Shown here: positions 24,546-35,772 of the stretch, one piece after another
Position numbering within the stretch: position 1 is the first letter of the stretch
How the letters are laid out: the number at the start of each line of letters is the position of its first letter
Assembly (NCBI GenBank): GCA_019321725.1
Contig: CM033122.1
Location: 15,774,274 to 15,838,273, forward strand
Source: Paulownia fortunei
Lineage: Eukaryota; Streptophyta; Magnoliopsida; Lamiales; Paulowniaceae
Direction of reading: 5' to 3'
Length of the DNA stretch: 64,000 nt
Program-made: the position numbers and the translations under genes
Notes under the pieces: model-generated
Database searches by the model: none
Told to the model about the DNA's origin: nothing
What the model saw: only the letters and a program-made list of their open reading frames with translations

Positions 24546-24558
24546 TGGTATCAGAGCC
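24546..24558 (+). other. Primer-binding site, initiator tRNA-Met type
   Basis: TGGTATCAGAGCC follows the LTR end by one base; this is the usual copia primer site. Confidence 0.85.
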
Positions 24559-27480
24559 AATTGTGGTTGAATTCCTAATGTTATTTGGCTCTATTTTATG
24601 TGTTAAAATGCATCATTTCATGCCGTTAAGCATGCAACTTGTTAATGAAAGCTTGATGGGTCTTTAATGGCAAATAATATGCTTCATATTATATTGTATA
24701 TTTTTAACCAAAGCATGCTTATACATGGTAAAAATAATCTGCAATGTTTCAAAGTAATATTTTTTGTGAATGATGAGAAAATTTAAATTCTAGCCTGAAC
24801 TTTATTTGAATTTCTATATCTTTGCACTGCATTTTGGAGCATGAAATTTATATGGTTAGATTCTACTTGTAAAGCGCTTTTCAACCATATATTATATCCA
24901 AAAATCAGCCTTAAAATGAGTGAGATGCAGCCATTTGAATTTTAATGTCGAATTTTAGATTTTTTAAAAATTCTAAAAAGTGGGAAGAAGATGATGAATA
25001 GTATTTTCTGCCTAATCTCGGTCTCGGCATTGGAGTGAGTACACACACCATGATACGATGCTCTAAATTGAAAACAGATACCACCATTAGATTCGCGAGA
25101 TCAAAAAAATGGGGAAGTAGCCAATAAAATATTATCAAAAAATTTTAGAAGAGTACACACACCGCCGCAGGCGAGTGCACAGTAGCCTAGCCAAACATGG
25201 CCTTAATCCGGTCTCGGCATGTGTATGCTATTTTCGGTGGCTTTTTTTGCCAGAAAAATACCATTACACTCAAAATTTAATTTCCTATTTTTTTTATAAA
25301 TTAAAATTAATTTTTCAGTTGATAAAAATATTTTTCCTGAATTTTATATTGTAGAATTTGGTGAAAATGATAAAAAAATATTTTTTGAGCAAAAAAAATT
25401 CTAAAATTTTTTCTGTAGATTTTGGAAAATTATTTTGAGATATTGTCTAGTCAATGGGAGTATTGGGATACTTATACTTATTTTTCTCATTTTATGGAGT
25501 ACAAAAAATAATTTATTTTTGTGTAATAAGTCTATAAAATTGAGTATAGACTGAAATTTTATGATTATAAGTATCATGTACTTACACAATATGACATGGA
25601 TATTAAGATTGCTTTGTGGTCAAATCTAATATTTTTTTTTATTTTTAATTATTTATGATGGTTGTTGGGCGCACTAAGAATAATTTTTGACAAGAAGTCA
25701 AAGAGAACAGCAATTAGCGTATATGTTAATATGTTTAGTGACATAAATAACAGGTTTAATTTGTACCATGGAATTATTCATTTTATATAATGCTTGAAAT
25801 TTATAAATGCATGATTATGTTGAAATTTATGAATGCATATTTATCTTGAGTTTCATGCATTCAATATGATGGGACATTTTTATCTCCTATGTGAATAAAA
25901 AGAAACATTCTTGTATGTATGATCACATTATGCTATGCAATATAGCGGGAGTTCTGAGATTGGAATAATTTTAGTAATTCTCACCTTGAACTTATGAGAT
26001 TTTTTGTACTATGAAATTAAATTTGTGATAATAAACTTTTTGATGCAGATGATGATTGAAAAACTATATGACCTTTCGAATCTATATATTATGGTGAATT
26101 ATCATAAATGTTAATTTCCTAAGTATAAAATCAAATGTATATATAAACATGTTTATGATATCTCTAAGATTATTAATCATGGCAACCAAATCAGATACAT
26201 GTATTTATTTATTAAAATATTTTTATTGGCAATAATTGTTACACTAAATGCCAATAGATTTTGTATACTTATAATTGAGTTAAATGCTCTAGAGAACATC
26301 AACCAAGTCAAGGTGTAGATCATACAACTCAACAAAGGAAACTTCAACAAGTTTACCAAAAGTGGAAAAGAGAGTACACTACTTTACTATTTGGGTAAAC
26401 CATATGATTGATGGTCTCATATGCGAATGAGATAATCAAACTATTGAACTATTGATCTATAAATGTACCTAAAAGAAATATATACGTACAATTGAAAATT
26501 GAGACATTAAATGGTTGACAATAGCTTGACAAGAAACATTCTATGCATTAAGATCTTGTATTTAAGGATGATGTCAAATACGTTTAGAGTTTATAGTCAG
26601 CTAGCAATGTTTTCGCTCATGAGTAGTAAGTTCAAGTTTAATCGTTTTTTTTTAATAATAGGGAACATCTAAAAATCAAATTTGATTTACTCAATGTGAA
26701 AAGACATTTTTGGATGATGTTTGTCATGTTAAGCAATTAGATAAGTGGCTAGTTGCTGCTAGGATAATGGCTTGTACCTTATAGCTAAGATTAGGTTTTA
26801 AGAGGGCTTCGGGCTCTTAATATAATTGAGATCAGAACAAAGGCAAGAATATAAAAGAGATTGGGAATAAATCTAAGACTGAATAAAGTAAAGTGGTATA
26901 GGGTTAAAAGTGCTATAGTAATCATATTGTTGGTTTATTTTACTCGTGAATGTACTGAGTTGAAAAGCTAGCATTTAATGACGCTTCTATAAGTGTTATT
27001 TACACATGAACACTATGTTACTAAATTTTATCCTGTATGGATTATAGATTCATAGTAATTGGATATTGAGAAGCGTTTGTGAAATTTTGTCAAGTTCACT
27101 TTGGTACAATATAGATATACGTAGAATTAAACTGAAGTCAAATGTGAAAATGATTGGTACTTGCATGTTCGGATTGCAAGATGGCCATAATAATCATTCT
27201 ACAAAGTATCCAATGTACAATAATTTGTAGAAGTTGATTTTTAAAATTATTCTTCTAAGATTATTTATTTTGCTAGAATTTGTGATGTGACTTGGTTAGT
27301 ATCCACTAAAAGATACTTACAGTGGTACTATACATTTTGAATGGTTAGTAGTGATGAATTATGACCAATGTATGCTTAATTACTATATCAATAGTTTTGT
27401 TACAATCAATGTCTATTTTTTGAGTAATGTAAAAATTAATTTAGGCACTATGTGTAAATGATCAGGTCATAATTGATAGC
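24559..27480 (+). pseudogene. Leader and gag-to-protease region, unreadable
   Basis: By position this must hold the leader, Gag and protease, but I could read no convincing domain. A C+G-richer leader patch at 25000-25240 repeats the wording CGGTCTCGGCAT at 25018 and 25208. The stretch 26040-26560 has a Gag-like ring (INQVKV, EFNKFTKSGK-type wording) but is too broken to call. Confidence 0.4.
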
Positions 27481-28090
27481 AACATAAATTGGTAAGAGAA
27501 GACTCATTGAATTTATCCTTTATAGATGATTGTTGACATGTGCTATAAGTTCACGTCGGAACCATTCAAAAGACTATAGAGTCAAGCTTTCTTTTCTATT
27601 AATTCTTATAGATTTGTGTAATCAGATTAATATGACCATTATAGAGGCATGGAGTTTCATACTTCATTACATTTGTAAAATATTCACATGCCTTGGTCAT
27701 ATGTATTTGAAATCTCATAATCTGAAATACTAGAGTGTTTTAGAAATATAAAAGAGAATTAAATTGATATGACTCCAAGACTAGACCTAAGGCATGAATG
27801 ATTTTTCAATCATTCAGATGATCTATGTAATGAAAAAAGAGTCAAAAGGTAATTGACTATTCCTATCATGCCTACGTAGAATGGTGTTTCAAGAGAAGGA
27901 ATATAAAATTATTTTGATTTAACGAGATCTATGAAGACTCAAGTTAACATATTGATTTTCTTTAGGAAAGATCTTTTAGTTAATTAGAGTCTGCATCTGC
28001 ATTAGAAAACCTTCATGACTAATATTTTCCATTCCCTGAAAGCTATGGGTAAGTAGATGATCTAGCCTAAGCTACCTTAGAAGTTAGGAA
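27481..28090 (+). pseudogene. Copia integrase remnant
   Basis: At 27815-27900 one frame reads DDLCNEKRVKR, a stop, LTIPIMPT, a stop, NGVSREG, which is the conserved part of the copia integrase core ahead of the catalytic Glu. The stops are TAA and TAG at positions normally Gln. Less clear core sequence precedes it from about 27540. Confidence 0.65.
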
Positions 28091-28879
28091 TTGATTGTAT
28101 CTAATTATATATTTTCAAACAAATTTAAAAATTAGATCCATGAGACAATAAAAGTATATCTTGAATATATACCAAATAGTATAAGGGGTACATGTTCAAG
28201 TGAACAAGAAGATGGAATTATAATTCACATTAGATCACAGAATATCACATTTCTAGAGAGTGATTTTTCTAGGAGAAAGATTTTAAAACATTAAATCTTG
28301 CTTAAGTTAAATGATTCTGATAGTCGTTATGTGTCTGATAGATCACTTATGATGCAAAATAGTTATTGCTTCCAAATTTGAGTATGAGCAATTCTATCTA
28401 AGTGATCAAGTTTTATCACTTATGGTGTAAGAATATTTATTACTATTTATTTTGAGTAGGAGTAATTTTATCCAAGTGATCAAGCTAAAATTGAATCAGA
28501 ACTTTGTGCAAACATAAAATAGTCTCCAGAATATGATGTAGAGCCTAATATGGTGAGACTCTATCATGTCCTACAAAGGCAATTGAATTAAGCAATGGAA
28601 TAATACTATGCAACTATGAAATCTCTAGCCTAAGTGGCAGCAATAACTCTTGTGATAAGTTGTTAAGGAGACGATTGTTAGCCTGTGTGACAATAATTGC
28701 TCTCATGGCAAAACTACAACCAAATATGACATTTGGGATATTGCACTATTTAAAGATTTGAGTTGCAGAGTAGCTATAAGCTACAATTTTTAGCACAACA
28801 ACAAATGCTCAATTTTACAAAATCATGCCAAGTTTGAGATTTTGGTTAAACTTTGGAACAAGGTTATTGAGAATTAATG

Positions 28880-29400
28880 TGTTCTCAAAATATAGCCAAA
28901 TGTTGATATAATTATTATGAAGTGCAAAGTTCACCTAGTGGCTAGTGAAATCAAACTTTTTTTTCACTGATGGTGATATATGCCTTTATTCTATTTTTTT
29001 GGTTATTATGGATATCTAAGATTTAGAATTGTATCAAATAGACTAAAGATTGCATTCTCAAATGGAGAATTAGTCAATAGGGAATTATGTAAAGAAACCT
29101 ATATGAAATGCTTGAAAGATTCCATAGTAGAAGGCCAAGAAGATAAAATTTGGGAACTTAAAATCTTCATAACTCAATGCAATTTTTTGAGAGGATGGAA
29201 CATGATATTTCATAATATGGTGGTCTCATAAATTTTCATCATAGAGATGAAAATCATTATTCTCTAGTGAAAAAGTCTATTAAGAGGTTTGTGATTCTAT
29301 CTCTTTATTGATGATATTATGTTAACTAAGAAGATTAGGAGTATGTGTATGCTATTGAGATGTGGTTGAGTTAGAGGGCATCATGAGTAAAACTTAGTAC
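28880..29400 (+). pseudogene. Copia reverse-transcriptase remnant
   Basis: 29119-29230 reads DSIVEGQEDKIWELK and then WNMIFHNMVVS, and 29296-29340 reads FIDDIMLTKKI in a shifted frame, where FIDD corresponds to the catalytic YVDD-type motif. Order and spacing fit copia reverse transcriptase. It is shifted and interrupted by stops. Confidence 0.65.
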
Positions 29401-29869
29401 TTTGTGTTAAAATTCATACAAAATCGCTCAAAAGGCATCTTACTTTGTGCTAAGAGCTATATTTATAGAAATTTTAGAATGATTTAAAATGGAGAGTTTT
29501 AAACTCAAAAATACCTATGTTATGAAATTTTAGCCTTAAATGTGTCCAAATATTCCAAGAGAATTGTCTAGACCACTATATCTCAATAATTATTGTTTGG
29601 AGTTTGATGTACATTATGGCCTATTCTTGCTCCAAATATTTGTTATGCTATAGATCAGAAAGTATTAATCCAATCCTAATGAGTGGCATTGGATAATAAT
29701 GATGAGAATGTTTGGATAGTTTATGAAAACTACAGATGGTTTCCTTTTGATATGAAGGATAATTTTCTTTGTGATTGAGAGAATACACATATGTTAATTA
29801 AGGAGGTGATTTGGATGAGTATAAATTCACCTCCGAGTTTGTTTTCTTATTTGGAAAATATGCTAGCTC

Positions 29870-30230
29870 TTGGAGAAGCAAGAAGAAAATATGTGTAATA
29901 TTATGCACAATTTAAGTATATACTTGTGGCATATATATCTGTAGTATAATGTGTTTGGTTAATGTTCTATACCATTTGGGAGTTGTAAACAGTTATGTGG
30001 GAGTTCTGATAATACGTTTAGATAATCAATCAGCTATTGCTTACAGTACTAAAGATCCCAAAGCATGAAAACCAAACACACATTATAGCTTTATGAGAGA
30101 TATTATTGCAAATAAATAAGTATGCCTATGCATTTCATAATAGCTACCCACTTAGCCTCACCTAGAGATATAGTTGTGGGCCATGTTAAATCTCTAGGAT
30201 TGCATAGAATATAATCTCTTTGAACTTTAG
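29870..30230 (+). pseudogene. Copia RNase H C-terminal remnant
   Basis: Around 30010-30110 the frame reads RLDNQSAIAYSTKDPK and then THYSFMRDIIA. The last part, near 30150-30215, retains the wording of the copia C-terminus (a VGHV-like and SLG-like stretch). Several TAG/TGA stops lie between. This fixes the end of Pol about 1 kb before the 3' LTR. Confidence 0.75.
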
Positions 30231-31233
30231 AATGTTTATAGAGTTAAGCACATAAGTTTAAAACATTAGAATGTTATGTATGTGTTCTTATTTATGATGA
30301 TATACATTTAATATATAAGTATATCAGACAAGTAGAGATTAGCTCTCTCACATGAGCTATCGCCTCTGATGTTCAGTTGCATGCAAAGATGAGACATTTA
30401 TGATTTTATTATGTATAAAATTATAAAGAAGATGTTGCCTTGATAAATGATTAGGATGAGATTACTCTTATGAATTTGAGTAATCGAAATGGATTTTCAC
30501 TATCTATTAAACTTGTCTTATGGCCATGTGTGAGTTTTCTTGGTATTAGTGATTTGTTGAGGGCAAAAGAGAAAAAAACTCAAGTTAAGTGTTGGGGTAC
30601 ACTTGGACCAACATATGTATGGTGCATTATTTTTGAAAAGATGGCGTACAATTCCGAGAAGAAATGAAACACCATAGCACGTGTTTCATACTATGTGTGC
30701 CTAAGTGACCATTGGGTAATGAGTGAAAAGATCTCCGCTTCCTCATTGTGTGAGACCTAGAGGTTTGTATAACCTCATTGTATACCCTTATGACTTTCAA
30801 CTGTTTCTCAAAATTTTAATGTAGTGTTGACACTTTAGCATGCTCCGAATAGCCATGGATAATTCGGCAATGGGGGACATGTTTAAGAAAGCAGCTATTT
30901 TGAAGTTGAGAGATCATAGTAGGAAAGGAAGATTTTATATGGCTAACAACTAATATGTATTTATTGGTTAGACAATTATATCAAAATTAGATGTATAGGA
31001 TATAATTGTGAATATATGATATAGTATTGAGATCAAGTATGCTCTTATATTGTGTGAGGGATAAGAGATATTTTGATTGGTGTAGCAAAAAAGTTTGGGG
31101 TATAGCGAGATATTTACATTGGTGTATGACATTAAACTCTTGTTAGAATGCTCGTTGGTCACACAATTCATTTGCTTGTATGAAATTAGAGGTGAATAAA
31201 TGTTTATCACAATAGACGAAAGTCCAACCTTTA

Positions 31234-31248
31234 TGTGCGAGTGAGAGA
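31234..31248 (+). other. Polypurine tract before the 3' LTR
   Basis: A purine-rich stretch (GTGCGAGTGAGAGA) runs up to the LTR start TGTAAGATAA. Confidence 0.65.
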
Positions 31249-31370
31249 TGTAAGATAAATAGGTTAACGGGTCGCCCATGAAGGCTGACCCGACCTAGAA
31301 GGTTCAAAAAAAAGAAACTTAATTTTGGTGGGAGTGGTTTTCTGAAAACCACCCCATAACCAACGTAAAA

Positions 31371-31402
<32 letters not shown>

Positions 31403-31698
31403 CTTCTCCCGAATCTTCTCTCTAGCTTTGACAAAAAAAAAACTCTCTCTATGAAAATAATATAAGAGAGAAAACAGAAAGAGAAAAAGGTTTATTGCAA
31501 TAAAAGAGTGAATAAAAACCACTACTAGAAGAAGTATTTAGATTGTGGTTCAAAATCCTTTCATATGTGATTGAATTTAGAAGAAAGTGAATTTTTAAAG
31601 ATGTAAGAAATATCAATGATTCAACCATAGCAAAAGATCTGAATTGTGATAAGTTTTCTTGAACTTTTCTCATGTTTTATTTTATTTATTTTTTGTCA
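31249..31698 (+). repeat. 3' LTR of the decayed copia element, with GA-repeat expansion
   Basis: Starts TGTAAGATAAATAGG and ends TTTTTGTCA. A (GA)n tract near 31372-31402 replaces a short A/G-rich stretch in the 5' copy and accounts for much of the 55-bp length difference. Antisense open frames across this tract (31143-31673) are low-complexity artefacts. Confidence 0.87.
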
Positions 31699-31703
31699 AT
31701 TTT
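31699..31703. repeat. Target-site duplication ATTTT, right
   Basis: Matches 24145-24149 and abuts the 3' LTR end. Confidence 0.75.
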
Positions 31704-31750
31704 AATTCTTCATGGTAGCATCCCTTTTCTACAGATTCAATAAATGCCAA

Positions 31751-32078
31751 GACCCTGGGGCATAACTCAACTGGTGGATTAATCAACATGTTACTCGCTT
31801 CCAGTGGTAGGGTGGGGATTTGAATACTGGTGAAAACTCGTGACTGAATTTTGGAATGGAGCAATCACCATGCTGTCAGTAGGACCCTGCGGCCAGAGTT
31901 TGGTATGCAGCAATCACTTTAGAGGCGGCTCTTTCTGCGCAGAAGTGTACAATCATGGGGGAACTTATGATCCAATTAAGGTATATCCCGCGATTTACCT
32001 CTCCAATGTGCTTGGAGATCTAGGATATATAGTTTGACGCAAGTTGGGATAGCTAAGTTATCAAAAAAATAAATAAAT
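31751..32078 (+). mobile_element. tRNA-derived SINE-like copy
   Basis: The left part resembles a tRNA gene promoter: an A-box-like TAACTCAACTGG at 31763-31774 and a B-box-like GGATTTGAATA at 31816-31826, about 40 bp apart. An unrelated body of about 230 bp follows and ends in an A-rich tail (TCAAAAAAATAAATAAATAG near 32060-32078). Size and layout fit a plant SINE transcribed by RNA polymerase III. It does not fold as an intact tRNA, and I could not identify its target duplication. The 65-codon open frame inside (31840-32037) is probably chance. Confidence 0.65.
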
Positions 32079-34068
32079 AGAGATTCCCTAGAGGTTAACA
32101 ACAAGATTGACCTTGAAACTCCAAACCTCGATTTCTTTTGACGCCAAAGGTAAACCATATCCCTATATTCATACGAATAACTCCTTGGCCAACTTGTCTA
32201 ACTCATCTTGAATACGAATAACTTCAACAATGCTTTTCTTATTAGCAGATTCAAACCGCATGCCTTCCCCTCCCTCCCCGGCCTCTTCGATCGTCCTAAC
32301 CATCTACTCAACTAAGGTTGTCTTTTCCACTTTCCCACATACCCGAGAACTCAAAAACAAAAAAATGACAATATGTGGGAAGAAGAAAAATTCCTAGTAG
32401 GGAGAGAAATATTCTAACAAGAGAAACATAATTGGGAGAATGAGGAAATAATAGTTTACCTTTAGATCTCATGTCTTCTTAAAGAGTGCTTTGCAAAGAG
32501 AGCCCCACAATTCAAGTACTTGCATCCCCACAAATAAAACTTATATACCCTAAGCAAGTATAGGTTGAATTCGAATGTGCTCATGAATTACTCCGGACTA
32601 ATCTTCCTTAACCGAATCTTACCCGGGAATAGGGGCTACATAATGGGCTTAATTATTATCTAGGCCCAATTATCTAAGATTAATTATACTAATAGGCCTA
32701 ATAATTGATTAGGCTTAATTGTATAGAATAAGCGCAATCCAACGTCCGCTAGGCCTTGTGAGCTCCTACACCCTATCACACAAAATCACTACCTTTAATT
32801 GAACATCTATAAATATCTTTTTCTATTCATTTTAAGGTATATTATTCATTTGATTACAACCTTACATTATTTACCCTTATTCATCTCTGATCTAGTTTTG
32901 ATTTGGGCATCGAAGAATTTTCAGCGTAATAATCCCGACAACCTAACGACTTATTGTTGTGACGCAGACAGAAGCCTACTAAAAATTGATCATTTGCCAA
33001 AAGTTTGGAAAATTGAAGTTATTCCACGATCATGTGTGCATTAGGATTTGTTCTTATGTCTATATGTAAGAACATTGAAATTAAAATTTGACCTCAGTTC
33101 CCATGAATATTATAATTCCAAAATTTCAACTTGACCACCCTAAGATTTAATAATGAAAAATTACTCTTTTGGCCATGAAATTTAGTCATTTTTGAATTTT
33201 GTCCATGCATGACCTTTAAAGTTAAGAACTTAATGCCGCCAACTTTGTGATACAAACGTTGAACTTTAATTTTGTTATTTTCCATGACCATTAAATTTAT
33301 AACTTAATGCTTTCAACTTTATAATTTGCACCATTCTGCCGATGCCAAAGTCTCAGTCAAGATCAATTAGATCCCTTAATCCTTAGGAAACTCTAAAATC
33401 CTTTAAATTTTTAATCAACATGCATTAACAAATTAAACCATATAATGGAATAATGCATGTCGTATAGCAAAGTTATGATATGTAACATCTGAAGTATCAA
33501 ACCAATCAATCCCCAGTCGAACTAATGACGTATAACATTGATAGTAATTTATAAAGTAGTATTACTTTGAAAGGAAATATTATGTGAACAATTTATGACA
33601 ATATTATACAACAAATATATGACTTACATCAAAAGAGATACAAAAATGAATAATCCAATAGAAAAGGTCATAAGTGCCTCGTCCTACTTTGTCGAAGTTT
33701 CTCTCTTTAAAGTTTTTTTGAAACATGTGAACTTGGTCCATACTGGAGACTGAATAGCTAATGAATGCTACAAAGATATACTTGGTAACTAAGTTCAACT
33801 CTTCAGTTCATTCCAGTATGGTGTCAAGCTCTGTCTCATACCTTTTCTATTGGTCGACTACGGTGGAGACTTGGAGTTCATAACTGGAAGTTGCTTGAAT
33901 ACTTATTTACTGATATCTTGTAGAACTCTCTCGTCATTTTGTGGGTTACATAACTTGTTTTCTAAAATTACTATTTCTAGCCTTAAGAGTGGTTGTGTTT
34001 ATTCTTTCCCCAAAACTGAGTTAATGAGGGTTTCAATGACCCTTCTTGATCATATGAGATAAGAAGCA
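32079..34068. other. Non-coding, repeat-derived DNA including a possible Tat LTR end
   Basis: No gene recognised. At 32795-32975 a TATA-like CTATAAATATC, a T-rich stretch and GATTTGGGCATCGAAG resemble the 3' part of a Tat-lineage LTR, which would fit the Tat-like Pol at 22527-23967 once the copia element and the SINE are removed; this is inference. The block at 33070-33330 repeats wording such as CATGAAATTTAGTC and CATGACCATTAAATTTAT, typical of degenerate plant repeats. Short open frames at 33604-33798 and 33850-34062 have no recognisable relatives. Confidence 0.4.
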
Positions 34069-34587
34069 TGTTGGTTTTTTTTTGTTTATTTCCGTCCCAC
34101 ATCGGTTAAATACCAAAGGGACTTTTTTTCTTAGCCTATAAATAGGTTATTCCACCTTGTTTTGAAACACACGAAAATATTCTCTTCTCTCTATATTTGT
34201 AGAATTTCTTTTATTAGGAAATTCTAAGTTATGGGTAATTTTACCCAAGTTGTAATTTGTTCGGGAGATTAGTGAAGCAGTTGTCGCAGTTGCGGTGCCC
34301 GGAAATACAAGCAAAAGTTGGCCGAACTCCATTATCAAATTTGGTGTGCTTTTTCCTTTTTGCCTTTTAATTTTGCATTTAGTATTCTGGTATTCTTTTG
34401 TTAATTATTAATATTCAATATTTACTTGCTTTGGGGTATTTGTCCGCTGTGCATAGTATTTTTAATAGTAGGTTCTGTCTAAGGAGACTGGTTTTAAATG
34501 GGACTGTTGTGACCCCTCCAGTCTTTCCTGGGAGCTTGCTATAATTAGTATTATTGTTGTGTATTTTATACTATCGATACTCCAACA
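34069..34587 (+). repeat. 5' LTR of the Tork-like element
   Basis: TGTTGG at 34069 and CCAACA at 34582-34587 form the terminal inverted repeat. TCCCACATCGGTT near 34093 and the promoter-like CCTATAAATAGG at 34135-34146 are typical of this type of LTR. Confidence 0.88.
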
Positions 34588-34589
34588 AG

Positions 34590-34602
34590 TGGTATCAAAG
34601 CC
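34590..34602 (+). other. Primer-binding site, initiator tRNA-Met type
   Basis: TGGTATCAAAGCC follows the LTR end by two bases, with one difference from the usual copia site. Confidence 0.8.
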
Positions 34603-34665
34603 GAAGGTTCGGCCTAGGCTCATTTGTTTTGATTGTAATATTGAATACTATTATTTGAGTTCGAA

Positions 34666-35316
34666 ATGACTACTGAATCTTCCACAACTGGAGCATCAAC
34701 CTCCTCGTCCATACCAGGAAGGATGGTAATGCCAAATGTTAGATTTTTGGTGGAGATATTTGATGGTACGGGTTTCGGCATGTGGCAAGGCAAGGTGTTA
34801 GATTGTCTATTTTAGCAAGGTTTAGACATCGCCATTGAAGAAAAGAAACCAGATGATGTTGAAGAAAAAGAGTGGAAAACCATTAACTGCTTGGCATGTG
34901 GAATAATTCGATCGTGTTTGTCCAGAGAGCAGAAATATGCATTTAAAAATGAAAATTCTGCTTACACATTGTGGAAGGCTTTAGAGGATAAATTTCTGAA
35001 AAAGAGTGGTCAGAATAAACTTCTCATGAAGAAGCAATTGTTCCATTTTGAGTACGGCCCAAAAAATAGGCACATAGCAGCAGAAGATGAAGCATTGGTT
35101 GCAAGAGGACGATCACAAAGCCAAAAGAAGGGAAGAAGTTGGAGATCCTGTTCAAAATCTAAGCCTGCCAAAGATGAGTGTGCTTTCTGCCATAAGAAAG
35201 GACACTGGAAGAAAGACTGCCCCAAATTGAAGAAAAAAGGAAAAGCTACTCAAGATGCATGTGTAGCTGAAGGTGAAAGTGAAGACTCAGAATTTTCACT
35301 GGTGGTATTACCTTGA
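34666..35316 (+). pseudogene. Tork-like Gag with internal deletion
   Basis: The ATG at 34666 opens MTTESSTTGASTSSSIPG. A TAG at 34813-34815 (after DCLF) stops the frame, which then continues to 35316: GIIRSCLSREQKYAF, LWKALEDKFLKKSGQNKLL, then directly EDEALVARGRSQSQKKGR. Gags of this lineage carry more than a hundred further residues between those last two motifs, so the middle of the capsid is deleted in frame. The zinc knuckle CAFCHKKGHWKKDC (about 35179-35220) is intact. A TGA at 35314-35316 separates Gag from protease. Confidence 0.9.
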
Positions 35317-35772
35317 ACATCCCATTCAAACAAATGGATTTTAGATTCCGGATGCACCTATCATATGTCTCCCGTAAAGGAGTGGTTCTTCAATTTTCAG
35401 GAGATCAATGGAGGAGTTGTTTACATGGATAATGATAATACTTGTAAGACAACTGGGATAGATTCAATTCGATTGAAAAATCATGATGGTTTGATCAGAG
35501 TTCTGACGGATGTTTGGTACGTGCCGGATTTGAAGAAAAATCTCATCTCCTTGGGAGCTTTAGAGTCCAAAGGTTTAGTTGTGACTATGCGAGATGGAGT
35601 TTTGAAAGGTACTTCCGACGCACTGGTGGTGATAAAAGGTATCAGAAGAAATAATTTGTATTACTACCAAGGTAGTACAGTTATTGGGACAGCATCAGCA
35701 GCTATTTCAAACAATGATAAGGATTTTGAAGCAACCAAGCTTTGGCATATGCGCTTGGGATATGCCGGTTAA
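35317..35772 (+). pseudogene. Tork-like protease and pre-integrase region
   Basis: After the TGA the same frame continues: WILDSGCTYHMSPVKEWF keeps the Asp-Ser-Gly active site, followed by VWYVPDLKKNLISLGALE and LWHMRLGYAG, the start of the integrase zinc-binding domain. The stop at 35770-35772 follows. The protease itself looks intact in sequence but could be made only by reading through upstream stops. Confidence 0.88.

Larger units (their letters stand above)
24150..31698 (+). mobile_element. Full-length but heavily decayed Ty1/copia element
   Basis: Two LTRs of about 395 and 450 bp, an initiator-Met-type primer site, a polypurine tract and ATTTT duplications bound 7,549 bp. The interior is extremely A+T-rich and no frame is long, yet integrase, reverse transcriptase and RNase H remnants appear in copia order. 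Several stops fall where Gln codons would be read (CAA to TAA, CAG to TAG), suggesting C-to-T decay. It lies in the 3' region of the Tat-like element. A relative of its LTR occurs at 47596-48030. Confidence 0.88.

Noticed and set aside
24546..24558. tRNA-like sequence
   Set aside because: It is only a primer-binding site complementary to a tRNA 3' end, not a tRNA gene.
27530..27733. 67-codon open frame in the decayed copia element
   Set aside because: Lies over broken integrase sequence and resembles it only after frame changes; not a separate gene.
31319..31673. Antisense open frames over the GA repeat
   Set aside because: Low-complexity frames rich in Ser, Leu and Phe caused by the GA tract in the 3' LTR.
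31751..31830. tRNA gene
   Set aside because: Box A and box B are present but no cloverleaf forms, and an unrelated body with A-rich tail follows, so SINE-like is preferred.
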